DNA from: Mariprofundus sp.
GTDB lineage: Bacteria > Pseudomonadota > Zetaproteobacteria > Mariprofundales > Mariprofundaceae
Assembly (NCBI GenBank): GCA_021772775.1
Contig: JAJFLH010000014.1
Span: 1-40,441 of the forward strand
Reading direction: 5' to 3'
DNA: 40,441 nt
The translations under genes and the position numbers were made by a program. Below the pieces are notes generated by a model. It was given only the letters and a program-made list of their open reading frames with translations. It did no database searches and was not told the DNA's origin. Of the stretch, positions 7,964 to 13,811 are shown in pieces; the first letter of the stretch is position 1; every line of letters begins with the position of its first letter.

Positions 7964-8260
7964 ATGCCTAATTCAACACAGGACCAATCCGTTCAACAAA
8001 CACAAAAACTGATCATTGAAGACGCAGTAATCTGGCTGGAACAAGGGATTGATACCCTCTCTCAGCTGGAAGCACTCTTTAACGCCATAGGAAAAGAATG
8101 CGGTGAGCATACAGAAATTCATAAGTTGGCAATGCTTGGCAAGCATGTTGCCTTTGATATAGGCAATGGCATTGATGTAGCTCGTGAAGACTTTGAAGGA
8201 AATAAACACCATTTAATGACTATGTGCCAACAGCCTGGTGACGAGGCGGTGCAATCATGA
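7964..8260 (+). CDS. Small island protein of unknown function (98 aa)
   Basis: I do not recognise this protein. It is 98 residues, acidic and probably all-helical, with no membrane segment and no catalytic motif that I can name. A good ribosome binding site, GGAGG at 7951-7955, lies 8 nt upstream of the ATG. Its stop codon overlaps the ATG of the next small gene (ATGA), so the two are translationally coupled. Its position, directly behind a strong promoter and a structured leader, is like that of the small regulatory or accessory genes of integrative elements. That is only context. Confidence 0.65.
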   Translation: MPNSTQDQSVQQTQKLIIEDAVIWLEQGIDTLSQLEALFNAIGKECGEHTEIHKLAMLGKHVAFDIGNGIDVAREDFEGNKHHLMTMCQQPGDEAVQS

Positions 8261-8427
8261 GCAATCAAAACAAGACCATCGACATAAATGCAATCATTTC
8301 TGATTCAGACATTCAAGTCGCTCTTCGTATTGGATTAACGCGGATGATTGATGATGCAAATAATGGAACTTGCGCAGGATCCAAGTCAAAATTTGCCAGA
8401 CTGAAAAGTGCGCTGGAGAGTCTCTAG
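8257..8427 (+). CDS. Small hypothetical protein (56 aa) coupled to the preceding gene
   Basis: A 56-residue open frame starts at the ATG that overlaps the previous stop codon (ATGA) and ends at TAG 8425-8427, just before a strong terminator. The product begins MSNQNKTIDINAII and has a basic C-terminal half (K-S-K-F-A-R-L-K). No family is recognised. The overlap with the previous gene and the terminator directly behind it argue that this is a real last gene of a two-gene operon. Confidence 0.55.
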   Translation: MSNQNKTIDINAIISDSDIQVALRIGLTRMIDDANNGTCAGSKSKFARLKSALESL

Positions 8428-8472
8428 CGTGCGCATTTGAGGTGAACGGCTAAGCAGTCACCAAGTTCAAAG

Positions 8473-8502
8473 AAGACCGTCCGTTGTGGCGGTCTTTTTT
8501 TA
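8473..8502 (+). terminator. Rho-independent terminator
   Basis: AAGACCG (8473-8479) pairs with CGGTCTT (8490-8496) around a 10-nt loop, and a run of seven T residues follows. It closes the two-gene operon that begins at 7964. Confidence 0.85.
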
Positions 8503-8544
8503 TTATTCATTGTATTTTCATGTGTGACCGTTAGATTATGACGC

Positions 8545-8862
8545 ATGGTGAGTAATGTTATCCAAATGCGAATCACTCCTGCTAATGCCAAAAAGCGCAT
8601 TGCAGAAGTCGCTAAGGACTCAGCAAAAGTTATTTTCACCAGGCATGCTAATGAACGAAGCAGCCAGAGAAGCATTACACGCAAACAAGTAATCAATTGT
8701 TTAACTCATGGGTGTTTTACCGAAGACCCATACTGGGATCAGATGAATGGTGGTTATAAATTTACCATGCAAACAGTTGATTCAGGAGAAAGAGTGAGTG
8801 TGGCAGCTGCTTTGTACAAGAACGATAACGGCGATTATGTTGTTGTTATCACCGTGTTTTAG
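8545..8862 (+). CDS. DUF4258 domain protein, putative toxin of a TA pair
   Basis: This 105-residue protein has the DUF4258 signature F-T-R-H-A-N-E-R-S-S-Q-R (31-42), followed by I-T-R-K-Q-V-I-N-C-L. It ends in alternating strands, as in small RelE/HigB-like folds. Proteins of this family are frequently encoded next to HTH antitoxins and are treated as putative toxins. The gene directly precedes an HTH gene, whose Shine-Dalgarno sequence overlaps this stop codon, so the pair is coupled. No clear ribosome binding site precedes the ATG at 8545; an internal ATG at 8566 is an alternative start. The toxin role is inferred from family and context. Confidence 0.7.
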   Translation: MVSNVIQMRITPANAKKRIAEVAKDSAKVIFTRHANERSSQRSITRKQVINCLTHGCFTEDPYWDQMNGGYKFTMQTVDSGERVSVAAALYKNDNGDYVVVITVF

Positions 8863-8872
8863 GAGGCATTGA

Positions 8873-9313
8873 ATGTATCATTATACTGACAGCGGGTTGG
8901 ACTATATCCATCTGGCGAATGGGTATGATGTTGTGGAAACCCCTTATGGTGAGGGTGTGGCCATACATGATCTTGAAGGATTACATGCCGTAATTGGGCG
9001 CTGTATTACTGATCGTCCAGTAATGAGTGGTGATGAATTTCGCTTTCTCAGAATTGAACTTGGACTGTCTCAGGTTGATGTTGCCAATCTTTTTGGTGTT
9101 GGTGAATCAGCGGTGCGCAACTGGGAGAAGGGTAGAACAAAGCATGCGCCTGATCCATCGGCAAACCTGATGCGTGGTTTGTACCTCGAAAGTATTAGTG
9201 AAGATAGTAAACTGGGCGAAATTCTAAAAAGGGTCAGTCAACTTAACCGTGATATTCATCATCTTGAGATAAATTTAGAAGAGACAGAGGATGGTTGGAA
9301 GCTAGCAGCCTGA
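8873..9313 (+). CDS. HTH (Xre-like) protein, putative antitoxin
   Basis: This 146-residue protein has a helix-turn-helix at about 54-90 (F-R-F-L-R-I-E-L-G-L-S-Q, then V-A-N-L-F-G-V, then V-R-N-W-E-K-G). This is the pattern of MqsA/HigA-type antitoxins with a C-terminal HTH. The N-terminal 50 residues are small and acidic and may bind the partner. A strong AGGAGG at 8861-8866 overlaps the stop of the DUF4258 gene. Such antitoxins usually repress their own operon. A terminator follows 20 nt after the stop. The pair probably stabilises the island or acts in defence, which is inferred. Confidence 0.75.
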   Translation: MYHYTDSGLDYIHLANGYDVVETPYGEGVAIHDLEGLHAVIGRCITDRPVMSGDEFRFLRIELGLSQVDVANLFGVGESAVRNWEKGRTKHAPDPSANLMRGLYLESISEDSKLGEILKRVSQLNRDIHHLEINLEETEDGWKLAA

Positions 9314-9334
9314 GTGTTGTCAGATCCAATTCAT

Positions 9335-9362
9335 AGCCCTGCCTAACGGTGGGGCTTTTTTA
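9335..9362 (+). terminator. Rho-independent terminator after the TA-like pair
   Basis: AGCCC (9335-9339) pairs with GGGCT (9352-9356), followed by a T run at 9356-9361. Confidence 0.7.
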
Positions 9363-9388
9363 TGCATTCCTTCTGTTATCGTCGACCA

Positions 9389-9520
9389 ATGAATATTGAA
9401 ACAATCTTCTTTATATTGGTGGCAACTTTAGCAATTGGTATTGCTCTAATTGCAGCTGTCCGTGCATATCAAATTCGCCAACGCGATAAGAGGGCTTTCG
9501 ATTATAACCCTTGGAGTTAA
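9389..9520 (+). CDS. Small single-pass membrane protein (43 aa)
   Basis: A short open frame encodes 43 residues. A hydrophobic segment at about 5-24 is followed by a basic cytoplasmic-type tail (R-A-Y-Q-I-R-Q-R-D-K-R) and ends N-P-W-S. An in-frame ATG at 9362 would add nine residues but lies inside the terminator T-run, so the ATG at 9389 is preferred. There is no clear ribosome binding site. The membrane-plus-basic-tail layout suggests a real small protein, but no family is recognised. Confidence 0.45.
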   Translation: MNIETIFFILVATLAIGIALIAAVRAYQIRQRDKRAFDYNPWS

Positions 9521-9580
9521 GTGCTCAGCGCCATCCTTTTTATCAATTTTATTCATATTTCCTAAAAAAAGTTGCATTTT

Positions 9581-9598
9581 ATCATCAATATTGATGAT
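9581..9598. promoter_or_regulatory. 18-bp perfect palindrome, operator-like
   Basis: ATCATCAATATTGATGAT is perfectly self-complementary and lies 46 bp upstream of the lipoprotein start. It could be an operator for a dimeric repressor such as the HTH protein encoded at 8873. It has no T-tract and no loop, so it is not a terminator. Confidence 0.45.
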
Positions 9599-9643
9599 GA
9601 ATGATCTACACTAAGGCGTAGGTTAGCTCGATTGGGAGAAATT

Positions 9644-10564
9644 ATGCATGGAAACAAATTAGAGTCTTCAATATCTACATATGGTCGGTTGGTTTTATTG
9701 TTTTTCTTTCTAAGTTTTTTAGGGGCGTGTGCTTTATCAGGGTATGACGATGAAGAGGAAGTATATTTCAATCCATTTAAAGGTTACTACAAAGCTGGCA
9801 TAACTCAGGATGAGCTTAATAAATACCCCATTTATATTCTGACAAAAGATCCCCCCAAAGTAATGAAAGGCTGTGATGATAAACATGATGCTCTCGCTAT
9901 GCATGAAAATGGATTTGTGATGATTGGCTATTCAAGCTTTAACGGGACCAGAGGAAGTGTATCGGATGCGGCGAATCAAGCTAAGAATGTTCATGCTGAG
10001 GTGGCTATTTATTGCTCTAAACACACTGAGACTATGTCAAGAATGCGTGCTGTCAGCTCTCCTGACATTAAATTTTCAACATCAAGTGGGCAAACTTTTG
10101 GTTCAGGTACCATTACAAATAGCTACGGGGATTCGTTTAATTATTCTGGCAGAAGCTCCGCCGGAGGAGGCACAACAACATTCGGTACAAAGACTACATA
10201 CGTACAAGATCGTGTGAGCCGTTATGACTTTTCTGCGACATATTGGGTGAAAACTTTGCCACCAATATTTGGAGCCTTTGCTGTCTCCCTTAAGCCCGAA
10301 GAAAGAAGGCTGTATCAAACAAACAAAGGGGCCAAAGTTCATATAACGATCATAGGTTCGCCTGCTTTTAATGCTGATATTTTTAGAGGGGATATAATCA
10401 AGAAGATTGGAAACTCTGAAGTTGTTGATGGAAGTTCATACGGTAACGCTGTAAAAGAAAATTCAGGCAGGAACGTGAAAATTTTAATCTTACGTGATAA
10501 AGAGTTAATAACTAAGGATGTATACATTGAAAAACTAGTTGTTGGATCAAATATTATTCAATGA
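9644..10564 (+). CDS. Lipoprotein with C-terminal PDZ-like domain
   Basis: The start at ATG 9644 is chosen because GGGAGAA lies just upstream; an in-frame TTG at 9632 would fall inside that ribosome binding site. The 306-residue product has a basic N-region, a hydrophobic core and the lipobox L-G-A-C ending at C29, so it is a predicted lipoprotein. After an acidic linker comes a region with two cysteines, then a Gly/Ser/Thr-rich stretch at about 145-185. A PDZ-like module follows at about 220-300 (G-S-P-A-F-N-A-D-I-F-R-G-D-I-I-K-K-I, the usual 'A-x-x-A-G-L-x-x-G-D-x-I' pattern). PDZ modules bind peptide ends in the envelope. The partner is unknown, and the gene sits between a TA-like pair and the TIR operon. 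Confidence 0.75.
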   Translation: MHGNKLESSISTYGRLVLLFFFLSFLGACALSGYDDEEEVYFNPFKGYYKAGITQDELNKYPIYILTKDPPKVMKGCDDKHDALAMHENGFVMIGYSSFNGTRGSVSDAANQAKNVHAEVAIYCSKHTETMSRMRAVSSPDIKFSTSSGQTFGSGTITNSYGDSFNYSGRSSAGGGTTTFGTKTTYVQDRVSRYDFSATYWVKTLPPIFGAFAVSLKPEERRLYQTNKGAKVHITIIGSPAFNADIFRGDIIKKIGNSEVVDGSSYGNAVKENSGRNVKILILRDKELITKDVYIEKLVVGSNIIQ

Positions 10565-10655
10565 AGTGACGTTAAACGTGCCCATATGACCAGTAGGGCT
10601 TAGATCAAGTGCTTTGTACTATAGTGGGATTGCTGAATAGAGGTAGAAGTGAGTA

Positions 10656-10961
10656 ATGGGGAAGCCAGTAATAAAAGTGTTTGCAGATTATAGCATGGGT
10701 GCGTGGCTCTGGGGGCCATATCCTGATGATCTTGATAATAGTCAATTGATGAAAGACGGAGAGGCATGGTCTTCTCGCTGGGAAAGTGCGGCAACACAGG
10801 CTATGAAGATAGCTGACGGAGAGGATTATGCTGAAGTAACACCACCTGGCTGGGATTGGGACGACTGGAATGCTGAAGGTGAAGTGTTGGCGCAGCGGGT
10901 TAGGGATGTTGTTGGTGGTGGTTACAAGGTGATCCACATCGAGCAGAGGGACTTCGTGTGA
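10656..10961 (+). CDS. Hypothetical protein, first gene of the TIR operon (101 aa)
   Basis: I do not recognise this family. The protein is 101 residues, acidic and rich in Trp (W-L-W-G-P-Y, P-P-G-W-D-W-D-D-W), with no signal peptide and no membrane segment. The Trp/Asp-rich centre could be a binding surface. Its stop codon overlaps the GTG start of the next gene (GTGA), which strongly supports both being real and translated together with the TIR gene downstream. A GAGGT sequence upstream may be the ribosome binding site. It may serve as sensor or regulator of the TIR effector, which is inference only. Confidence 0.65.
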   Translation: MGKPVIKVFADYSMGAWLWGPYPDDLDNSQLMKDGEAWSSRWESAATQAMKIADGEDYAEVTPPGWDWDDWNAEGEVLAQRVRDVVGGGYKVIHIEQRDFV

Positions 10962-11245
10962 TAAGAGACTGGTTCTATGACTTACTGGAAGTGATTAATT
11001 TTTCATCGAGATCTGCATGGATGTTTATTATTGGCATGGTGGGCTTCATGGGGATGATTCTTTTGGGAGAGCAGATAGTAACCAACCTTGAACTATCAGG
11101 AACAGTAAAACCGCTGGAGGATGGAATAAAGGAAAGGTTATTTCGTCACTATGATAAAGCTGCGTTAGTGATTCTTATTTCCTCATGGGTAGCTGCATAT
11201 AAGTTTTACAGGAAAGATAAAAAACGTTTGTTTGGAGATTACTAA
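10958..11245 (+). CDS. Two-pass membrane protein, second gene of the TIR operon (95 aa)
   Basis: The product is 95 residues, starting at a GTG that overlaps the preceding stop codon. It has two predicted membrane segments: about 19-38 (W-M-F-I-I-G-M-V-G-F-M-G-M-I-L-L-G) and about 68-82 (A-A-L-V-I-L-I-S-S-W-V-A-A-Y). A loop of about 30 residues lies between them, and the C-terminus is basic. No family is recognised. It ends 2 nt before the TIR gene. The TIR protein also has a membrane anchor, so the two may form a membrane complex; that is inferred from operon structure. Confidence 0.65.
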   Translation: MIRDWFYDLLEVINFSSRSAWMFIIGMVGFMGMILLGEQIVTNLELSGTVKPLEDGIKERLFRHYDKAALVILISSWVAAYKFYRKDKKRLFGDY

Positions 11246-11247
11246 AA

Positions 11248-11709
11248 ATGTCAGATGTATTCATTAGTTATTCAGTAGATGATGAGAAGAAGGCTAAGGA
11301 AGTACATAAACTACTTACATCTTATGGAATAAGTACTTTTCTGGCTGGGATATCGTTAGAGCCAGGGGATGATTGGAGCGACGAAATATTGGGAAATCTC
11401 AATACTTCAAAGTGGGTTCTTTTCTTTGCTTCTAAAGCCGCCTGCAAATCACCAGCTGTACAGCAAGAGCTTGGGATTGCATTGGGGACCGGGAAACAAA
11501 TTATTCCTGTAACTTGGGACATTAAGCCCGAGCAGTTGCCTGCGTGGATAAAAGGGAAGCAGGCAATTGATCTGACGAAGGGACGAATTGAAAACTTACG
11601 TCCAACTGCTGAAAAAATCGCAAAGCAATTAAAATCCGACAAGGTTACAACAGGTATCATCATTGCTCTTCTTGGTGTCGCATTTTTTTATGCATCGAAA
11701 GGTAAATAA
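11248..11709 (+). CDS. TIR domain protein with C-terminal membrane anchor
   Basis: This 153-residue protein is a clear TIR domain. The first strand is D-V-F-I-S-Y-S at 3-9. The BB-loop region contains F-L-A-G-I-S-L-E-P-G-D-D-W (31-43). The putative catalytic Glu is E74 in S-P-A-V-Q-Q-E-L, the position used by NAD-cleaving TIR enzymes. The strand I-I-P-V follows. Residues 132-149 are hydrophobic (I-I-I-A-L-L-G-V-A-F-F-Y-A), giving a C-terminal tail anchor. Bacterial TIR proteins in Thoeris, CBASS and related systems consume NAD or make signalling nucleotides on infection. Here the TIR gene is the third gene of an overlapping operon with a membrane protein and a soluble protein, a combination I do not recognise. 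An immune role is likely but inferred. Confidence 0.85.
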   Translation: MSDVFISYSVDDEKKAKEVHKLLTSYGISTFLAGISLEPGDDWSDEILGNLNTSKWVLFFASKAACKSPAVQQELGIALGTGKQIIPVTWDIKPEQLPAWIKGKQAIDLTKGRIENLRPTAEKIAKQLKSDKVTTGIIIALLGVAFFYASKGK

Positions 11710-11762
11710 TTAATAAGTGATATGTTGAACATCAGGCTGGAAAGAAGGAGATAATTAATAAG

Positions 11763-12545
11763 ATGGAAACAAAGAGAGTGTTGATACCAGATGATGGGTT
11801 TGAGGGTGTAGCTATTGGTTCATCTTTACAGTTAATTCTTGGAAGGATGACTGAAGGGAAAGGTATTAAAGATTGTATTATAATGGTTCCATCGAAAGGG
11901 CATTTACAGAACACGGTACTTTCCAAGGTTCTTCGGATGGCATTTAGAGATAAAGGTGCGCAAGCCTTGATCAAAGCGGGGCAACTATGCTTGCAAGAAG
12001 GCAAATTTCAAATTGAAACAGTAAGAACAATTAAAAGCTACAGTAGAGCAGATGCAATTATTGTAGTTTATGCCGACCAAGAAATGATGGATAAAGTGGA
12101 TTCAAACAAGAACTTCCAAATAGTGATAGCTATTCCATGCTTGGAAGAGTCCATAGCTGATTGGAAACGAACTTGGAGTCCATTAATGGTTGGAGAAAAA
12201 CAAGGGTCGCAAGCTTCTCTTATAAGCAATCCAGTTTTGGAAGAAGCTTTAGAAACTCTTACTTTTTTGGCAAATCTCTCAAACAGCGTGCTAACTTCAA
12301 CTGATAAAGATGCTACTATAGAAGTATTTAGAATACTCAGAGCCAATAACCAATCAGAAGAACTAAAAAATATTCGAGCCTGGTGTATTAAGAATGGCTG
12401 GAACTCTAAAGCTGCAGATGAAGTAGTTAAGCATGCGGCTAAGGCATTTGGATTAAAGTCAAAGCCTCAAAACAAAAGGTTGTTGGCACCAGATATTTAT
12501 CAGCAATGGGTGGATGCTTCTCGTAAAAGTAAGAAGGAAATGTAG
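11763..12545 (+). CDS. Hypothetical protein, alpha/beta N-terminal domain (260 aa)
   Basis: I do not recognise this family. The protein is 260 residues. The N-terminal 135 residues look like alternating strands and helices: R-V-L-I-P-D-D-G-F-E-G-V-A-I-G, then C-I-I-M-V-P-S, then A-I-I-V-V-Y-A-D, then Q-I-V-I-A-I-P. This suggests a nucleotide-binding-like alpha/beta fold, though no definite phosphate-binding loop is seen. The C-terminal half is helical and basic (K-P-Q-N-K-R-L-L-A-P). An AAGGAG ribosome binding site lies just upstream. The gene starts 53 nt after the TIR gene on the same strand and ends 5 nt before the next gene, so it may belong to the same transcription unit. Confidence 0.6.
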   Translation: METKRVLIPDDGFEGVAIGSSLQLILGRMTEGKGIKDCIIMVPSKGHLQNTVLSKVLRMAFRDKGAQALIKAGQLCLQEGKFQIETVRTIKSYSRADAIIVVYADQEMMDKVDSNKNFQIVIAIPCLEESIADWKRTWSPLMVGEKQGSQASLISNPVLEEALETLTFLANLSNSVLTSTDKDATIEVFRILRANNQSEELKNIRAWCIKNGWNSKAADEVVKHAAKAFGLKSKPQNKRLLAPDIYQQWVDASRKSKKEM

Positions 12546-12550
12546 ATAAT

Positions 12551-13291
12551 ATGAATTATTTTGAAGATGCAAAGCAGTTGGTTGAACACTCAATAGCTCA
12601 ACTTCCTTCCCTTAAAAATGAATTAGATATATACAAGGTCTCTGGGGGAATATCGACTAAGTTTAAGATATTAACTAAGGAAATCCTTGGTAATTTACAC
12701 TCTTCTTTGGACTACTGTGCATGTGGAATATACCAAGCAGTTAATGGTGACTTAGGCAAAGCAAGGCCACACTTTCCTATCGCAAATTTGGATGATGATT
12801 TGAGAAGTTTTTCACAGAAACTAAAGTCTGCTATTCCAAATGTAGAAGATAAACTTCCAATGGTTGCTAGCTACATAATTGGTTGTCAGTCATTTTCTGA
12901 AGCTCAAGGGAATTGGTTGACGGATTTAAAAAACTTGACTAATGACAACAAACATACAGCCATGACAGCAAATGATGGATATTCAGGAGTAGATTTAATT
13001 ATTCGAGGCAGAGATGGACAGAGTGTATTCACTGCAACATCGATAACGCTTGGAGAAGAGGCGAAAATTAAAGGGTATGGTGATCTTATCATACGTGGGC
13101 CACAGAAAATAGTGCCAGGTAAGCCTGTTATTTTTGAAGGTAATGGAGAAGTTTATGCGCAACTTCGAAGGGAAATATTTTTTACTCAGCCTAAGTCTAA
13201 AATTGTGGTGATGCCTTTTGTGGAAAATGTTAGTCAGGCTGTCGAAAAGACAGTTAAAGATATTTCGATAATGTCTAAGTTGAATGGTTAA
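12551..13291 (+). CDS. Hypothetical protein, last gene of the island (246 aa)
   Basis: The protein is 246 residues and no family is firmly recognised. The N-terminal half is helical with an L-H-S-S-L-D-Y motif (about 51-57), a P-H-F-P-I segment and N-D-N-K-H (about 131-135). The combination of L-H-S-x-L-D with a later N-x-x-K-H is seen in some uncharacterised helical proteins and might be HEPN-like, but I cannot confirm it. The C-terminal half is strand-rich. It follows the preceding gene by 5 nt and is the last gene before the tRNA-derived attachment site. Confidence 0.6.
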   Translation: MNYFEDAKQLVEHSIAQLPSLKNELDIYKVSGGISTKFKILTKEILGNLHSSLDYCACGIYQAVNGDLGKARPHFPIANLDDDLRSFSQKLKSAIPNVEDKLPMVASYIIGCQSFSEAQGNWLTDLKNLTNDNKHTAMTANDGYSGVDLIIRGRDGQSVFTATSITLGEEAKIKGYGDLIIRGPQKIVPGKPVIFEGNGEVYAQLRREIFFTQPKSKIVVMPFVENVSQAVEKTVKDISIMSKLNG

Positions 13292-13419
13292 TGATAATCA
13301 GTGTGCTGTACGAAGCTGCTAGGTGTTTTTAAAAATAGCGGTACAAAAAACGGTATAAGTAAGTTATTTAACACTTAATTGCATGTAAGTTGTTGATAAA
13401 AAAAGATATGTTAACTTAA

Positions 13420-13442
13420 TTCGAGTCCCTGAAGCGCCACCA
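13420..13442 (+). other. tRNA 3'-end remnant: putative island attachment site (att)
   Basis: The sequence reads as the last 23 nt of a tRNA: T-loop TTCGAGT, 3' T-stem CCCTG, 3' acceptor strand AAGCGCC, discriminator A and CCA. The 5' T-stem and all the rest of a tRNA are absent upstream, where the DNA is AT-rich. An integrase recombining at the 3' end of a tRNA gene leaves exactly this kind of partial copy at one end of the island. The acceptor predicts an intact tRNA beginning GGCGCTT elsewhere; it is not the tRNA-Lys in this window. Short repeats, GCGGTACA and ACGGTATA (about 13339-13357), lie upstream and may be integrase arm sites. Confidence 0.7.
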
Positions 13443-13446
13443 TTTC

Positions 13447-13474
13447 AAGCCCCTGTTAACGCAGGGGCTTTTTT
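13447..13474 (+). terminator. Rho-independent terminator of the target tRNA gene
   Basis: AAGCCCCTG (13447-13455) pairs perfectly with CAGGGGCTT (13462-13470), followed by six T residues. It sits 4 nt after the CCA of the tRNA remnant, as expected for the original tRNA terminator left on the chromosomal side of the junction. Confidence 0.9.
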
Positions 13475-13811
13475 ATTGCCTGCTACTCGCTTGTGAGCGA
13501 TTTTGGGCTGCTTCTGCCAAGCTTGGTGCGGTGGAGTCCTATTGACTTTGAATACTTCATCCAGACATAGAAGCGGCCATTGAAGTGTTTTTATCTCAAG
13601 TGTGGGGAGTTAGAAGTTTATCCCAACAGGAGCGGAATTTCATCAATTCACAAATTCTGTTTCACCTTGTTGGAATGATAGCTATCATTGTGATGAGCTT
13701 GTTTGCCGTAGTGATTAGGGCGATGCTGATCAGTTGGCAGCCCACCACGCAAAGATAAAAGAGTGATTTTGAAGAGGATAGAGACGATGGGATGGCAGGT
13801 TAATTTGCATA
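13475..13811 (+). other. Intergenic stretch with a possible small membrane ORF
   Basis: No confident gene is seen here. A frame beginning at GTG 13585 and ending at TAA 13756-13758 would encode 57 residues with one hydrophobic segment (L-V-G-M-I-A-I-I-V-M-S-L-F-A-V-V-I). It lacks a good ribosome binding site. It may be a small membrane protein or a decayed gene at the junction between island and chromosome. Confidence 0.3.

Noticed and set aside
7764-8012. 82-aa open frame in the leader before 7964
   Set aside because: It overlaps a better-supported gene with a clear ribosome binding site, lies in a structured leader and has no ribosome binding site of its own. An Ash-like leader peptide was considered but could not be supported.
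13420-13442. Functional tRNA gene
   Set aside because: Only the T-loop, 3' T-stem, acceptor 3' strand and CCA are present; the D-arm, anticodon arm and 5' acceptor are missing.
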